Assembly (NCBI GenBank): GCA_009746045.1
Contig: RPFO01000321.1
Coordinates: 1 to 36,409, forward strand
Source of the DNA: Mesostigma viride
Lineage: Eukaryota; Streptophyta; Mesostigmatophyceae; Mesostigmatales; Mesostigmataceae
Direction: 5' to 3'
Length of the DNA: 36,409 nucleotides
The notes under the pieces were generated by a model. It saw only the letters and a list, made by a program, of their open reading frames with translations. It did no database searches and was not told the origin of the DNA. A program made the translations under genes and the position numbers. This document shows, in pieces, positions 1 through 10,689 of the stretch. The stretch's first letter is position 1, and every line of letters starts with the position of its first letter.

Positions 1-300
1 CGTCTACGTGTTGTTGGCATGTATGAAATTAATGATGAGGATTCAGGCTCCCACAGTGTCATCATGGCTGGCCTACGTACATGGTTGGCATTTATGTAAT
101 TAATGATGAGGATTCAGGCTCCCATGGTGTCATCATTGCCCGTGTATGTACATGGTTGGCATTTATGTAATTAATGATGAGGATTCAGGCTCCATTGGTG
201 TCATCATGGCCCGTCTACGTACATGGGTGGCATTTATGTATTTAATGATGAGGATTCAGGCTCCCATGGGGTCATCATGGCTTGTCTACGTACATGGAGT
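1..300. repeat. 71-bp tandem repeat, cut by the left window edge
   Basis: A unit of about 71 bp is repeated head to tail. The shared core AATGATGAGGATTCAGGCTC starts at 31, 102, 173 and 244, exactly 71 bp apart. Each unit also has a TACATGG-TTGGCATTTATG stretch and a GTGTCATCATGG stretch. Copies differ by a few substitutions. The array starts before the window and decays after about 300. An apparent reading frame through it is a by-product of the repetition. Confidence 0.9.
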
Positions 301-574
301 CATATTGATTCATGGAACAATGAGATACCATTCTTAATTGAAAATTGTTCTTGATACTTTCACATGCATGCCCGGAATCGTGAATTTGTGCGGGTTTCCA
401 TGATGACAATCCTCATTGAATTCTTGAGCACACAATATTGAGCAATTTAGGGGCACTTCGGCAATGTTGACCATTTTCATTCATGATCAATAAAATTAAC
501 ATTTAATGCAATAAATACATATTCCACTCATTTTAATAAACCATGCAAAAACTTTACAAGCACGCTCAAGCTAG

Positions 575-1345
575 GGGTGGGCTGGCATGCACGCGTGGGT
601 GTGGGGGTGGGCTGGCATGCATGCGGGTGTGGGGGTGGGCTGGCATGCACGTGTGGGTGTGGGGGTGGGCTGGCATGCATGCGTGGGTGTGGGGTTGGGC
701 TAGCCTGCATGCGTGGGTGTGGGGGGGGCTGGCATGCATGCGTGGGTGTGTGTGGGGGGCTAGCATGCATGCGTAAGTGTGGGGGGGGCTGGCATGCATG
801 CGTGGGTGTGGGGGGGGCTGGCATGCATGCGTGGGTGTGTGTGGGGGCTAGCATGCATGCGTAAGTGTGGGGGGGGCTGGCATGCATGCGTGGGTGTGTA
901 TGGGGGCTGGCATGCATGCGTGGGTGTGTGTGGGGGGCTAGCATGCATGCGTGGGTGTGTGGGGGGGCTGTCATGCATGCGTGGGTGTGTGTGGGGGCTG
1001 GCATCCATGCGTGGGTGTGTGGGGGGGCTAGCATGCATGCGTGGGTGTGGGGGTGGGCTAGCATGCATGCGTGGGTGTGGGGGGGGCGGTCATGCATGCG
1101 TGGGTGTGTGGGGGGCTGGCATGCATGCGTGGGTGTGTGGGGGGGCTAGCATGCATGCGTGGGTGTGGGGGTGGGCTAGCATGCATGCGTGGGTGTGAGT
1201 GTGGGCTAGCATGCATGCGTGGGTGTGGGGGGGGCTAGCATGCATGCGTGGGTGTGGGGGGGCCGGGGCCGGGGCTAGCATGCATGCGTGGGTGTGGGGG
1301 TGGGCTAGCATGCATGCGTGGGTGTGGGGGGGGGCTAGCACGCCC
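575..1345. repeat. G-rich minisatellite, about 25 copies of a ~30-bp unit
   Basis: About 25 imperfect copies of a 28-38-bp unit of the form GGGCTRGCATGCATGCGTGGGTGTGG. Units differ mainly in the length of the G run and in GT insertions. The plus strand is very G-rich and each unit carries the self-complementary TGCATGCA. Long open frames occur in several frames on both strands, all with the same short peptide period (ACMRGCGGG-like, or HACMLAPPHTH-like on the minus strand), as expected from a repeat rather than a gene. A C-rich stretch follows at about 1340. Confidence 0.93.
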
Positions 1346-1554
1346 CACCCCTCCATCGGCACAGCCAGCCTTGTGAGTCTACCCTTAACAACAAGGCTGG
1401 TAGGACGACACGCCTGAGCAGCATATGTCATGCCTATCTCAGGCTAATAATGTGTGATTTTGTGCCAACAACCAAGTTGTTCCACCCAACAACACATTAT
1501 AAACCCTCTTCCAAAATGCCCAACAAGCCGGACACGTGGAGGACCACACACGCA

Positions 1555-1566
1555 GTATATAAAGAG
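1555..1566 (+). promoter_or_regulatory. TATA-box-like motif (first)
   Basis: GTATATAAAGAG is a strong match to a plant-type TATA box. No open frame of note starts within 200 bp downstream, so any transcript would be non-coding or from a decayed gene. The same word TATATAAAGAG recurs at about 2912. Confidence 0.3.
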
Positions 1567-2907
1567 AAAATAAGCTGACTTTTTATCCAGCCAACCTGTG
1601 GCTAGCTGCTCTGGTTAGCATGACAAATGCTAACATTTACTCAGTGGGAAAGGTGAAGAGACCATTGGAACAGCCTACCTGACGCATGTGCCACCAAAGC
1701 ATTGTGTCCCGCAAAATGCACACTGCCTCCTTTCTAACAAGCACGAGCCGCTCTCTTTAGGAGACAGGTGCCAGCTCGTCAGTGTCTGGGGAAAATGATG
1801 CCGCTGCTTAGGAAGACCGCGTGAATTTCCTCGAACACAACTGTCTATAAAGCAAAAGAAATTTCAGAGAAGCATGGAAATAAAAGCATTACACCTTCCC
1901 GACAGGTTGCGGGCCACGCGCTGCAGAAAGCCAGCCACGTCACAGACGATTAACTAGCTAAAAGACACCCAGGAATCCAGCGATGCAGCGCCAGGACCCG
2001 CAACTTTCTGGCTGCATCTGGCCGGAAAGAAGGCAAAAAGCTTACGCTCAACGAGGTAAGAAAGCAGGAAAACGCAAGCTTAAGACGTTTAACACAAGAA
2101 CGTACCATAACGGGCATTTATTCGTGCCCAGGCGCACAAGAAAGTCCACCCTTTCATGGAGTGGTTGGGCAGTACGCATCGCGCAGGGCTAATGTTATCT
2201 TACCGCAAAATGACGGGAAAGGTAAAGATAGCAGCGGGAATTTTTACGGCTTTAGAAACATCATTAAACTAGCTTTCCTTACGACCATCAAAACTGGCAA
2301 CAATCGACAATCAACCCGGCAGGCATCCAATATACTTTATTCATCCCGACAGAAATTCAGGCCGGACCCCCCCTGCCGATGGCAAAGAAAAAAAGCCCGC
2401 GACATTATAGATCGCAACCATCCCGCCATAAATTAGAATCAGTAACTAATTTTCTCCAACAATCGAGCATTTCTGCTTTCCGCGTGCCAGATTTGTCACG
2501 TTTCGTCTAAAGGCAGTCGCCATGGCCCCTACCGCAAGGGGTGCGCGCACCATGCCGACATAGCTTTTGGGCCTCAATTTGCACCGAAATTTGGTCCGTA
2601 CCGTCCAGCTCAGTCGGATTATGTATGTGGATCGGCCGTGTTGGTTGCATACGCAGGTATATTAATTCTTGCATTCGCCCCGGACCTTCCCCAGGACAGG
2701 TCAGGATATAACAATAATTCTTGCATTCGCCCCCGCCCTTTCCTATGGCCTGGTCAGGTTTGGGCGCGACGCCACTAGCGCGGCGCCCGCGACAGAGTGG
2801 CCAGGCTCGAGCACGTTTTCTGGATCCCAAGCACCGGATTGGACACTGTCCGAGGACTGGACAGGAATTGGCTGACCAATCGGATGCTTGCTCGTCGTCT
2901 CCAAAAA

Positions 2908-2922
2908 CATATATAAAGAGCC
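2908..2922 (+). promoter_or_regulatory. TATA-box-like motif (second)
   Basis: CATATATAAAGAGCC resembles the motif near 1555 and lies in a similar setting, which suggests a decayed repeat or old promoter. The downstream sequence to 3190 shows no recognisable gene. Confidence 0.3.
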
Positions 2923-3187
2923 AAATCGCGCGAACTACGCAAGGATCCTTTAAGCAGCGTTACTCTGCCGAAATGTCAACCTAGGCCGGTCAAGTGACGC
3001 CGAGGTGTTCACCGATAGTTCAGGTCAGCCACAGCGCGCCTTCGAATGTAGGCACGGTCGCATTTTTTTTTAGGAAATGTAGAATTGTTGTCGACCAGCT
3101 ACCAACGCCCGACCGGACCCATACAACGGAAACATCAAGGCGATGTGATGTAGGTGTGTCTGATATGTCATTAATACACAGAGCATC

Positions 3188-3335
3188 GTGAATATAATAT
3201 ATAATATAAATTATATAATATACTATAATTAATATATAATTTTAATTTTATGTTAATTTTAATGTTATTTCATATAACATAATATAGCATAATATAATAT
3301 AATATAATATAATATATATAAAGTAGTATATAAAA
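3188..3335. repeat. AT-rich low-complexity tract
   Basis: Nearly pure A/T, with many ATATAAT and TAATATA words and a run of TATAA(A)T repeats. No gene. It separates the gene-poor left flank from the 18-mer-bearing repeat upstream of the transposase-like gene. Confidence 0.85.
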
Positions 3336-3639
3336 AATTAAAATGTAAAAGAAAAATATCTACCTTATTGGGGTTTAATGTTCCTTTCCAGTTCAGCATA
3401 AGTACACTCTTGAGTGTGTGCAATGTTTGGTTATACGCCATTGTCTTAAAATAGCAACCAATGTAAACCTCCGTCCTAACCACATTTGGATACAATAAAG
3501 ACATTGATGCCTGACACATAGCATTCATTGCTTGAAATACCATGCATATTTTGTGTCAATGTTCTGCAGACCACAGCTTCAAGTGGGCATACTTCGCTTT
3601 CCTCAATATAATGGCGACATGGCATTTGGTGAAAGTGGT

Positions 3640-4210
3640 GAGTGCCATGAAGTTGCGCCGGCCGTCGTTATCCATGACGAACTGAATGGGTTTCGTGCAA
3701 ATCAAGTTTTTTGTTTTGGTGTTCCAGTTGCGCCGGCCGGCGTTTCCAATGGTATCTTGCGCGCACTTGCAAAAGCTTGCACGCTTATCAACATTTTGTG
3801 TTGGTAAACATTTTATCACCTCTGGGATTTCCGCCTTCACTACCTGAGTTGCTTCTTTGTGGTTTTCAAATGCAACCGAGTTACGCCGGCCGTCGTTACT
3901 CATGACAAATTGTAGGGGTTTTGTGCAAATCACTTTTGTATGGTTTATGTACATGCATCCAGTTGCGCCGGCCGGCGTTTCCAATGGTATCTTGCAGTTG
4001 CGCAATCAGGCCCCATTACCAAAAGTGTGTTTGTACATCTTTTTTACACCTGAAGGATTTCTGCCTGCATATCCTGAGTTGCTTCTTAATGGTTTTTAAT
4101 TGCGCCCGAGTTACGCCGGCCGTCGTTATTAATGACAAACTGTATGTGTTTCATAAAATCACTTTTGTATGGTTTACATGTATCCAGTTGCGCCGGCCGG
4201 CGTTATTAAT
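3640..4210. repeat. ~200-250-bp repeat with six palindromic 18-mers
   Basis: Three diverged copies of a unit. Each has GTT(G/A)CGCCGGCCGTCGTT, about 60 bp of spacer (TGACAAACTG, TTTTGTGCAAATCA), then GTTGCGCCGGCCGGCGTT. The 18-mers start at about 3652, 3727, 3880, 3962, 4110 and 4187. CGCCGGCCGGCG in the second type is a perfect palindrome. The same word sits in the intron at 6803-6965, and a relative (GTTGCGCC-CCAA-GGCGTT) occurs twice in the intron at 5846-5998. This stretch is therefore probably intronic or promoter DNA of the downstream gene. A long minus-strand open frame here (3556-4005) follows the repeat and is not considered a gene. Confidence 0.75.
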
Positions 4211-4350
4211 GACGCTTGTCGTTCTTGTTTGATGCCCATCGTTTTCGTCGTGTCTTTAATGGTGATTATTTATCATTACTCATCCTCAGGGCTTTCGGTG
4301 CCGCGGGATTAAGAGGCGAAAAAAATCAGCTGCCGTCTGACCAAAGTCTG

Positions 4351-7300
4351 ATGGCGCGATCGGGGCGGGGGGCCGTTTCCGACGGTTCGCGTCCCTTGTC
4401 CAATGACGACCGGGAGCCTGCACTTCGCGGTCTCTGGAGCGACAAGTACATCGAGAACAAGGGGTACAAAATTGCCAATGACATCTTTCCTATCATGGCG
4501 GAACGCGTGAAAGCAAACAACCACAGGACGCCAGAGATGAGCGCGGAGGTTCTGTCTTGCGCAGCTTCAAGACTAAATGCCATGGTGGCGGAGAGCAACG
4601 GCATTAAGAAGAGGAAGAACTGTGACGGCGGGCTTCCTGAAAATTGGGCGGAATCTCTTCGGGATAACATCAAGAAGGCTTTTGGCGACTTGGGAACATC
4701 TGAGAAGGATCGTGGGCTTAGGTGGGCCTTGTGTGGACTTGTTACGAAGGCAATGGAGGGCGTCCCGGACAGGATTGTGGAGCGCGCGTTCGGGATTGAC
4801 AGGCGCTTTGTCGCAACTGTTCGGGGTCACAGGGATGGAATGGAAGAAGGGGAGGACGACCTTTTGATGAGTGCGCCAGAGAGGAGGAGGAGGAAAGACG
4901 AGCTTCCGACGGAAGTCATTGCCCTGATACAAGCGTGCTGGAGGGATGATAACTTGACGCGGGCGTCTCCGAACATGAAGGATGTTCATTGTGAATGGAC
5001 CAGAAAGGATTACAAACATACACTAGCGTTTTCGGAGGGTGCGCGCTACTATACTGTCTCCAAGTCGAAGATTTACGAAGTGTTCATTTCCCGCCATCCG
5101 GAGTTGAAGCCACCGCGGCGGATGGACAGTAGGGAGGGGGGGGGGGGGAGAGGAGGGTGTGAGGGGGGGAAATCAGGTGATTTTGGAGACGGAGGCAGGG
5201 ATGTCAATGCTACGCACGAATCAGAAGAGCACAGTTCATGTGGGATACACTACTTTTTGCAAGCATATGCCCGCATGCGTCAAGGGGCGGTGGAAAATGC
5301 GGAACTTGTGCGCATGCCAGCACCACACTACCATGCAGTCCATGGTTGGGGGGTTGGCCAAATTTCGTGCAACTTTTCATGCCAGATGCGAGTGCGGACC
5401 TGAATGCCACGCGTGCGATCATGGTAGCCAGCTCGACGTGGGGTCGTCCGTGCCCACATGTTCCATTTTCAAAGCCACTCACACGACAGAGTGGGTGAAC
5501 AAGTTTACTTGTGAGGTGGAGGGGATGAGGGAGGGGGGAGGTTCGAGGTCGTCTGTGGGGTCGTCGCGGCCGCAGGTTCAGCCTTTTCAGGGCGAACTTG
5601 AGGATCTGCCCATGCATGGGAGGGTGCTGGACGACGAGGAAGGGGTGCCCGATCATGACCTGGGCGAGGAGTTGGGGGTTTGCTCGATCCGGCGTAAGGC
5701 TTGTGTGTTGGGCACTTGCCTGGCTCCCAAGTGTGGAATTCGGAACTTCATGTTATGCGAACGGGAGGAGGCTTCCAACCACCTGATTTCATGGACCAGA
5801 TACGAGATGCAGGATGTGCCGCCGGGTGCGGTTCTTGGGCCAGAGGTAATTTTTAGTGGAGTGGTTGCGCCCCAAGGCGTTTCTTTTGCAATGTTTCCTG
5901 AAGTTCTTGGGCCAGAGGTAATTTTTAGTGGAGTGGTTGCGCCCCAAGGCGTTTCTTTTTCAATTTTTCCTGAGGTCCTGTCTTTTTTCTTTCTACAGGT
6001 CATTGGTGGGTCGAAGTTGATGTCTTTTCTGTATGTGCACACTGCGCATATGCAGGACGACTGTGACGAGATCGCAAAGGCTGGTGGGCAGCGATTGACG
6101 CAAGTCGACGTCAAGTCCACACCAACGGAGCTAAAGGAGGCAATTGTGGACAAGTGGCCGGACTTCATCCAGCATTGCTTCAACGCGTGGTGGCAAGCGG
6201 ACGCCTCCAAGGAATGTCTCTCAAGGATGCGGGTGGGGGACCTTGTATGCCACACAGATTACGCCGAGAACTACCAGTCTTACACCTATCACAATCTCCA
6301 AGCACAGTATTGGCATCCAGTCACATTCGTCCTTATGCCCTGGATCGTGCGCTACTTGGATCCAGCGTCGGGAAAGGTCGTGAGAAGGGAGTTTCACTTC
6401 ATCGGACAGGGCGGAATGAAAAGGGACGGGCGGGCCCTCCGTTTTGCTATCCTCAAAATCCTGGCGACACTACGGTCAGAAGGGGTAGAGGTGAAGCGCT
6501 TCATTGGGTGGTCGGACAATTGCTCCATGCAGTTCAAGTCAAGGAATGTGATCGCGGAAGTGGCCCGGCTGCTGACGGAGGATCCGCACCTGGAGTCATT
6601 TGAGTGGAATTACTTTGGGGAGCAGCACGGAAAGGGGGAGGTGGATGGAGCTGGTGGGACTGTGAAGTGCATGTTGAGGAGGTGGCACATCAGGGAAGAG
6701 AACCAGGACAAACAGACGGCCGCCCAGTTGGTGGAGAATCTGGCGTCGGGGGCGGTGGGCGGGACCACAACGACCAGGCGTAACTTCTTCGAGTTCCCCG
6801 AGGTAATTAAGTGTACAGTCCTCGTTCAGGGAATAGTTACGCCGGCCGTCGTTTCTAGGGCGTTCTTGGAGTCCTGGCGATCAGGAGTGCTTAATAAAAC
6901 ACAACTAGCTCGATGGTCTCGTAACTTCAACTTTCCCTTGTGCAAATCTTGTCTTCGACGCGCAGGTGCTTCCTTACAGCCCAGGGCGCGGCGAAATCAA
7001 AGGAGTGAAGAAGGCGCACTGGTGGCGCATGGACAAGTCGAATGTGACGCGCTTAATGCTGCGCCAGTATTCCTGCTATTGTGGCGGTGCGTGCGCCGAG
7101 GAAAGGTGGTGGGATTGTCGAAAGGAGTGGACCGACATGGACGGCTGGAATGTGGGAGGTGCTCGGATGAAGCTCCACAAACTGGGGGAGCCAGTGCAAA
7201 GGAACCCAAACGGACAAGGGGGGCACGCAGGGACGCGACTGAACAGACTACAGGCAGAGAGGACGATGATGGGAAGGAGACTGAAGCTGCGAGACATTTT

Positions 7301-7697
7301 TGCCGTCGAGTCCTACTCTGGTGATGAGTCCCACGATCCAGATCATCCATATTGGCTAGCGGAAGTCTTGCAGGAGCCTTATCAGGTGGCCGCTACTTTC
7401 GTGAGGCGAGTGGCCGACAGAAACGGCAAGGTCGATAGGGAGTTGTTCCGTAAGGGACAATGGGTGGTGGGGGTGCGCTACTGGGACAGATTTCCGGGTA
7501 TGGCGACGATGTTCAAAATGGACGCCGATGCGCAAGCTGAACAGCCAAACTTGGTCAATTGCTACCTGTGCATGGACGCGGGGTTCGAACACACCATTGT
7601 TGTCAACCCAGCTAACAATCGCCAGGCCATCTTGACCATTCCGACAGACGTCGAGAAACGGCTCACGAACTTGGCCAAGAAGAGACCTGTTGAGTAG
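4351..7697 (+). CDS. Large DDE-transposase-like protein, three exons, one frame break
   Basis: Proposed exons are about 4351-5845, 5999-6802 and 6966-7697. The first in-frame ATG is at 4351; the frame is open upstream, and a CAG acceptor-like site near 4290 leaves room for a 5' exon. Features in order: a helical lysine-rich N-terminus; YTVSKSKIYEVF; a cysteine region around 5240-5440 (YTTFCKHMP, CACQHH, CECGPECHAC); then the likely catalytic core with TDYAENY at about 6255, GWSDNCSMQFKSR at about 6505 and HGKGEVDGAGG at about 6625; then a CYCGGAC cluster in exon 3. The D-AEN, SDN-C-Q and HGKG-DGxGG signatures are typical of a widespread uncharacterised transposase-like family in eukaryotes; I cannot give a superfamily name with confidence. 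The frame switches by one base in a 13-G run at 5136-5148, either a mutation or an assembly indel. No terminal repeats were found. Confidence 0.65.
5846..5998 (+). other. Intron 1, stop-free, with duplicated 5' splice site
   Basis: The donor GAG|GTAATT at 5846 and the acceptor TTTCTACAG at 5998, preceded by a T/C-rich tract, define a 153-nt phase-0 intron. A 72-bp tandem duplication (starts at 5831 and 5903) copies the exon end GTTCTTGGGCCAGAG, the donor and half the intron. A second donor therefore lies at 5918 and would leave an 81-nt intron. Both lengths are multiples of three and contain no stop codon. Each copy has GTTGCGCCCCAAGGCGTTT. Confidence 0.7.
6803..6965 (+). other. Intron 2 with the palindromic 18-mer
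   Basis: The donor GAG|GTAATT at 6803 matches intron 1's donor; the acceptor CGACGCGCAG ends at 6965. The intron is 163 nt, phase 0, and removal joins two different reading frames, which supports it. It contains GTTACGCCGGCCGTCGTT at about 6836, identical to copies upstream of the gene at 3880 and 4110. Confidence 0.78.
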
Positions 7698-8249
7698 GCC
7701 AGCTCGCCCGGGCTTGGTTGGACGAGGTGGACAGCCTTGAGAGCACGTGCTTCGTTGTGAGCACTTGCCTTTCAGCCGTGATTTGCAAACGAGTTCCTTG
7801 TCCTGAATTGTAAAGCTCGATTCATGCTCTTTTAAGGAAGTGTATAATATTATCCAGATCATGTATATATTTAGATCTAGACCTGAGTTCAAATAACATT
7901 TCTTAGAGGGCTGAGATGCGCGAGGTCCAGCATACATGTATATATCCATGGAGACATGTTACAAACTCAAATGTTTCATTGTACGTACCACTAGCTCGTC
8001 GACGGGGGTATCCCATGTAATGTATGATTTATGAATTAATTAATCGCTTAATTGTACAATTTAAATGGATCATGAACTTGTCAAGTGGCCTAATTTGGTT
8101 TATTTGGTTCATCATTTATTGATGTCAATCATTCTTAATTGAATCTCGAGCAATAGCAATCATGAAGCACATCCTAATCATGTGATTCGCATAATGAGAA
8201 TAGGCAACAAGTGCTAAGTACTTTGAGGAATGCGGGGTTGGTCAGGTTA

Positions 8250-8500
8250 TTATAGAGCTAGAGCTACAAACGGCACATATATTGCAAACTTTGCGCTCCA
8301 GGCATGGAATTTCAAAAGTACCAAAATTGGAGCAGTAGATGTTGGGGACGCCCTCTTCAGCTCCAGCATCGTCTCCTTCAGGACCTTAATGTCGCCCTGC
8401 ACGGTCGTAAAAGACTGTGCGAGGTCCTGCAGCGGCACGGTAGTATCGGTCGCGGGGGCTGGCCTGGCGATGGGTGTCGCCGGCAGCTCGACAAGTTCAG
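8250..8500 (-). pseudogene. Possible coiled-coil coding remnant
   Basis: The minus strand from about 8500 reads as a coherent stretch (ELVELPATPIARPAPA, then PLQDLAQSFTTVQGDIKVLK and ETMLELKRASPTS) with heptad-like spacing and no stops, then loses its character. This composition fits the linker or coiled-coil part of a retroelement Gag-like protein. It is short, has no clear start, and no family was recognised. Confidence 0.3.
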
Positions 8501-9031
8501 AGCAGCACGAAAGAAATCAGAGCACTGAAGAAATCAGAATATATATATTTATTTATTTTTCATTCGGCAGCATGAGCTTTGTAATCAGTTAAGCAGCAAT
8601 CAGAGACATGGAAAACTTGCAAGCCTGCAGGTTACTCATTACACGCGGTCCTGACGCCGGGAGCAAAACAATTAGCATTGTGTACTTCCAGCTAAGTAAG
8701 GGTCCCACCCGCACACGCCAGAGTGCACAACTTGCAGGCATGTGACCAATTATTTTGTGCGGCCCCGTTGAGATCTGAGCCACGGAGCGAATAAACCCTC
8801 AGATTGACATGTGAAGGACGCCTAGCTGGCGGTCCAGCATCACATAAATCCTGACTGGAGTAGCTGTCCGAGAGGAAAGGCGTGAAGCACGCAGAAGTCG
8901 TGTGTCTGAGTTTGTAGGAAGACCTAGGCACGGAGGGAGAATGTGGGGAAGCAGCCTACATCAAAGAGACAACCAGCGCAGGCCAGAAATCTGGAAGAAT
9001 CCGCATCGACCTCAGTGTTTAGCCATGGGCT

Positions 9032-9084
9032 GGGGTCCCATGGCCCCCCCCTGTGCTTTATTAATTAGGGGGGCTTGGGACCCC
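9032..9084. repeat. GC-rich inverted repeat (hairpin)
   Basis: The left arm GGGGTCCCATGGCCCCCC (9032-9049) pairs with the right arm GGGGGGCTTGGGACCCC (9068-9084) across a loop containing TTTATTAATTA. There is one gap or mismatch around CAT/CTT. It could be a hairpin of a small inverted-repeat element. No flanking coding sequence explains it. Confidence 0.6.
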
Positions 9085-9273
9085 TTCTTGCTGGATGTGT
9101 GCATCGATGAAAGGTACCTACTAAAGGACACGTGACTTACTCTCCCAACGGAGGCGCATAAATGAATCCATGAATGAAATTAATTAAAAGTGACACAACT
9201 ACTCACCTAACATGTGAGACAACAATGTTCAATCATTATTACAACCTGAGGGGTATGCTCCTGTTTTCTCCCC

Positions 9274-9291
9274 ACGGGCCCCGCGGCCCGT
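9274..9291. repeat. Short GC palindrome
   Basis: ACGGGCC-CCGC-GGCCCGT has perfect 7-bp arms around a 4-base loop. It lies 190 bp after the larger hairpin. No function can be assigned. Confidence 0.5.
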
Positions 9292-9597
9292 TGCTAGCCA
9301 GGGTAGAAGTCCGCAGCAGGAGGTTATTGGCCCTGAGGATAGCCGCTGTACACTACCGCCTCGTCTGCGCCATTACAGTACGTAGAGGACAGCTCGGATG
9401 AGGATTACATCCCCATCTATTCAATGCTTAATGGTTGGGGAATGATTAAGAAATTAATTAAATTAAATTATAACATGCCTCCGTGGGGAGATCATGTAGC
9501 ACATATTCCATGATGGATGGGGTGGAGGAAGCCGCGTGATCGAACTATCCTAACTCTAAGCTATCTAGAAAATCCTAACTACTGTAACGACTAAAAA

Positions 9598-10287
9598 TGT
9601 TGTGTTTGCAACAGCCTCAGTATCAACATTAGCGTGAAAAGATCTTTATACCTGGGTTGGAGTCGCGACGGATAACTTCACGTCCAGAGAAGCAATGAAG
9701 ATGGATCTTCAACAGTTAAGGGAATGAGTCCCCACCCTTGTTAGACACAACAGACAAGTTAAATCCAAGTCGACTATCTGTTGAAGTTATAGTTGACTTT
9801 TAGCAAGGGTTGTTTGATTGATGAAACAAGGCCAACCCTTGAATTACACCATAGCTTTAGCTCTCACGTACGCACACATGCACGGCCGCCACAAACAGTA
9901 TAAAAGTCATCGTGCACGCAGAGTCGGCTCAACCCTAACCCGAAAGAACCAATCAAAAGTGAGGATCACTCAAGGTAAGATCCTGTCCTCAGAATCCACA
10001 ACACAGCACAAGGCCAGCACTACAGAATCTCCGTGACCTGGAACCAGATCCACCAGGTACGACAGTCTTAAAGAGAATCTATGACTGGCTGAACTATATA
10101 AACCATGCAAAGTACCCCACGTGGATCAGGCCACGACCAATGAGGGTAGAACAATAATTCGACAGATCTCAGCAGGCCCAATATCAATCATACGTCGAAG
10201 CCTCCTAACTATCCAAATAATTGTCCCCAAGAACTCATAATAAGGTCACCAGTAGGAAAACTTTGGATGTAACATTTGGTTGTTACA
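9598..10287 (-). repeat. Candidate 3' LTR of element A
   Basis: A 690-bp segment that starts TGTTGTGTTTGC and ends GGTTGTTACA on the plus strand (TG...CA). Immediately inside it, the minus strand reads TTGAGGGGGAGATA before TGTAACA, the polypurine-tract arrangement typical of plant-type copia 3' LTRs. TATA-like words occur at about 9900 (GTATAAAAG) and 10094 (CTATATAAACC). The partner LTR would lie beyond 36409, so the boundaries rest on motif evidence alone. Confidence 0.5.
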
Positions 10288-10301
10288 TATCTCCCCCTCA
10301 A
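10288..10301 (-). other. Polypurine tract of element A
   Basis: Read on the minus strand, GAGGGGGAGATA abuts the LTR start TGTAACA. This is the expected primer site for plus-strand DNA synthesis and fixes A's orientation. Confidence 0.5.
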
Positions 10302-10689
10302 GACAGGAACTCCCAGTTCCTAGAAGCCAAGAAGAATAAACAACAACCTACACAAGAACAACACAACAATAAACAGGAAGTCCACCATCTCTTGGGACAA
10401 GCAGATGGGTTTTTACATCCCTGAAGCCAGGGCCTCCTATCGCATAAACATCTAGTCACAGGTGCTTAAAGAAGACAAGTCACATCCTTATCCACTACAA
10501 GCCCAGATAATCACAGCAATACGGGAAGTCATCCCGTCATCATTCTGGAATTCTGGAACTCTGGACTGGAACATCAGAACTGGAATGGAGCCCCCCCATC
10601 ATCCATCCTGGAATCCCCCCCCTCACACCACAATCCAAAGCCCCCTTTCCTTCTCAGCCCTGTTCCTCACAGGCTATACCAATCCCCAT

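Larger units (their letters stand above)
1346..3190. other. Gene-poor stretch
   Basis: No convincing gene on either strand; the open frames are short and unlike known families. It holds two TATA-like boxes (annotated separately) and a short internal duplication: TAATTCTTGCATTCGCCCC at about 2664 recurs, nearly unchanged, 51 bp later at about 2715, with similar flanks (GGTCAGG). Confidence 0.6.
7698..9597. other. Gene-poor flank after the transposase-like gene
   Basis: AT-rich 3' flank to about 8200, then mixed sequence. No complete gene was recognised. It holds a possible coding remnant on the minus strand (8250-8500) and two GC-rich hairpins, annotated separately. No terminal inverted repeat matching the region upstream of 4300 was seen. 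Confidence 0.5.

Noticed and set aside
528-1431. Several overlapping open frames on both strands with Cys/His/Pro- or Gly/Trp-rich peptides
   Set aside because: All are periodic translations of the minisatellite; the same peptide appears in several frames, which a real gene would not show.
3556-4005. Minus-strand frame of 149 codons with repeated GRRN words
   Set aside because: It follows the 18-mer repeat; its periodic peptide reflects the DNA repeat, and the region is better read as non-coding DNA upstream of the transposase-like gene.
5149-5175. Short intron (GTGTGAGG...AATCAG) explaining the frame change in the transposase-like gene
   Set aside because: It would be only about 20 nt, too short for a spliceosomal intron; an indel in the adjacent G13 run is simpler.
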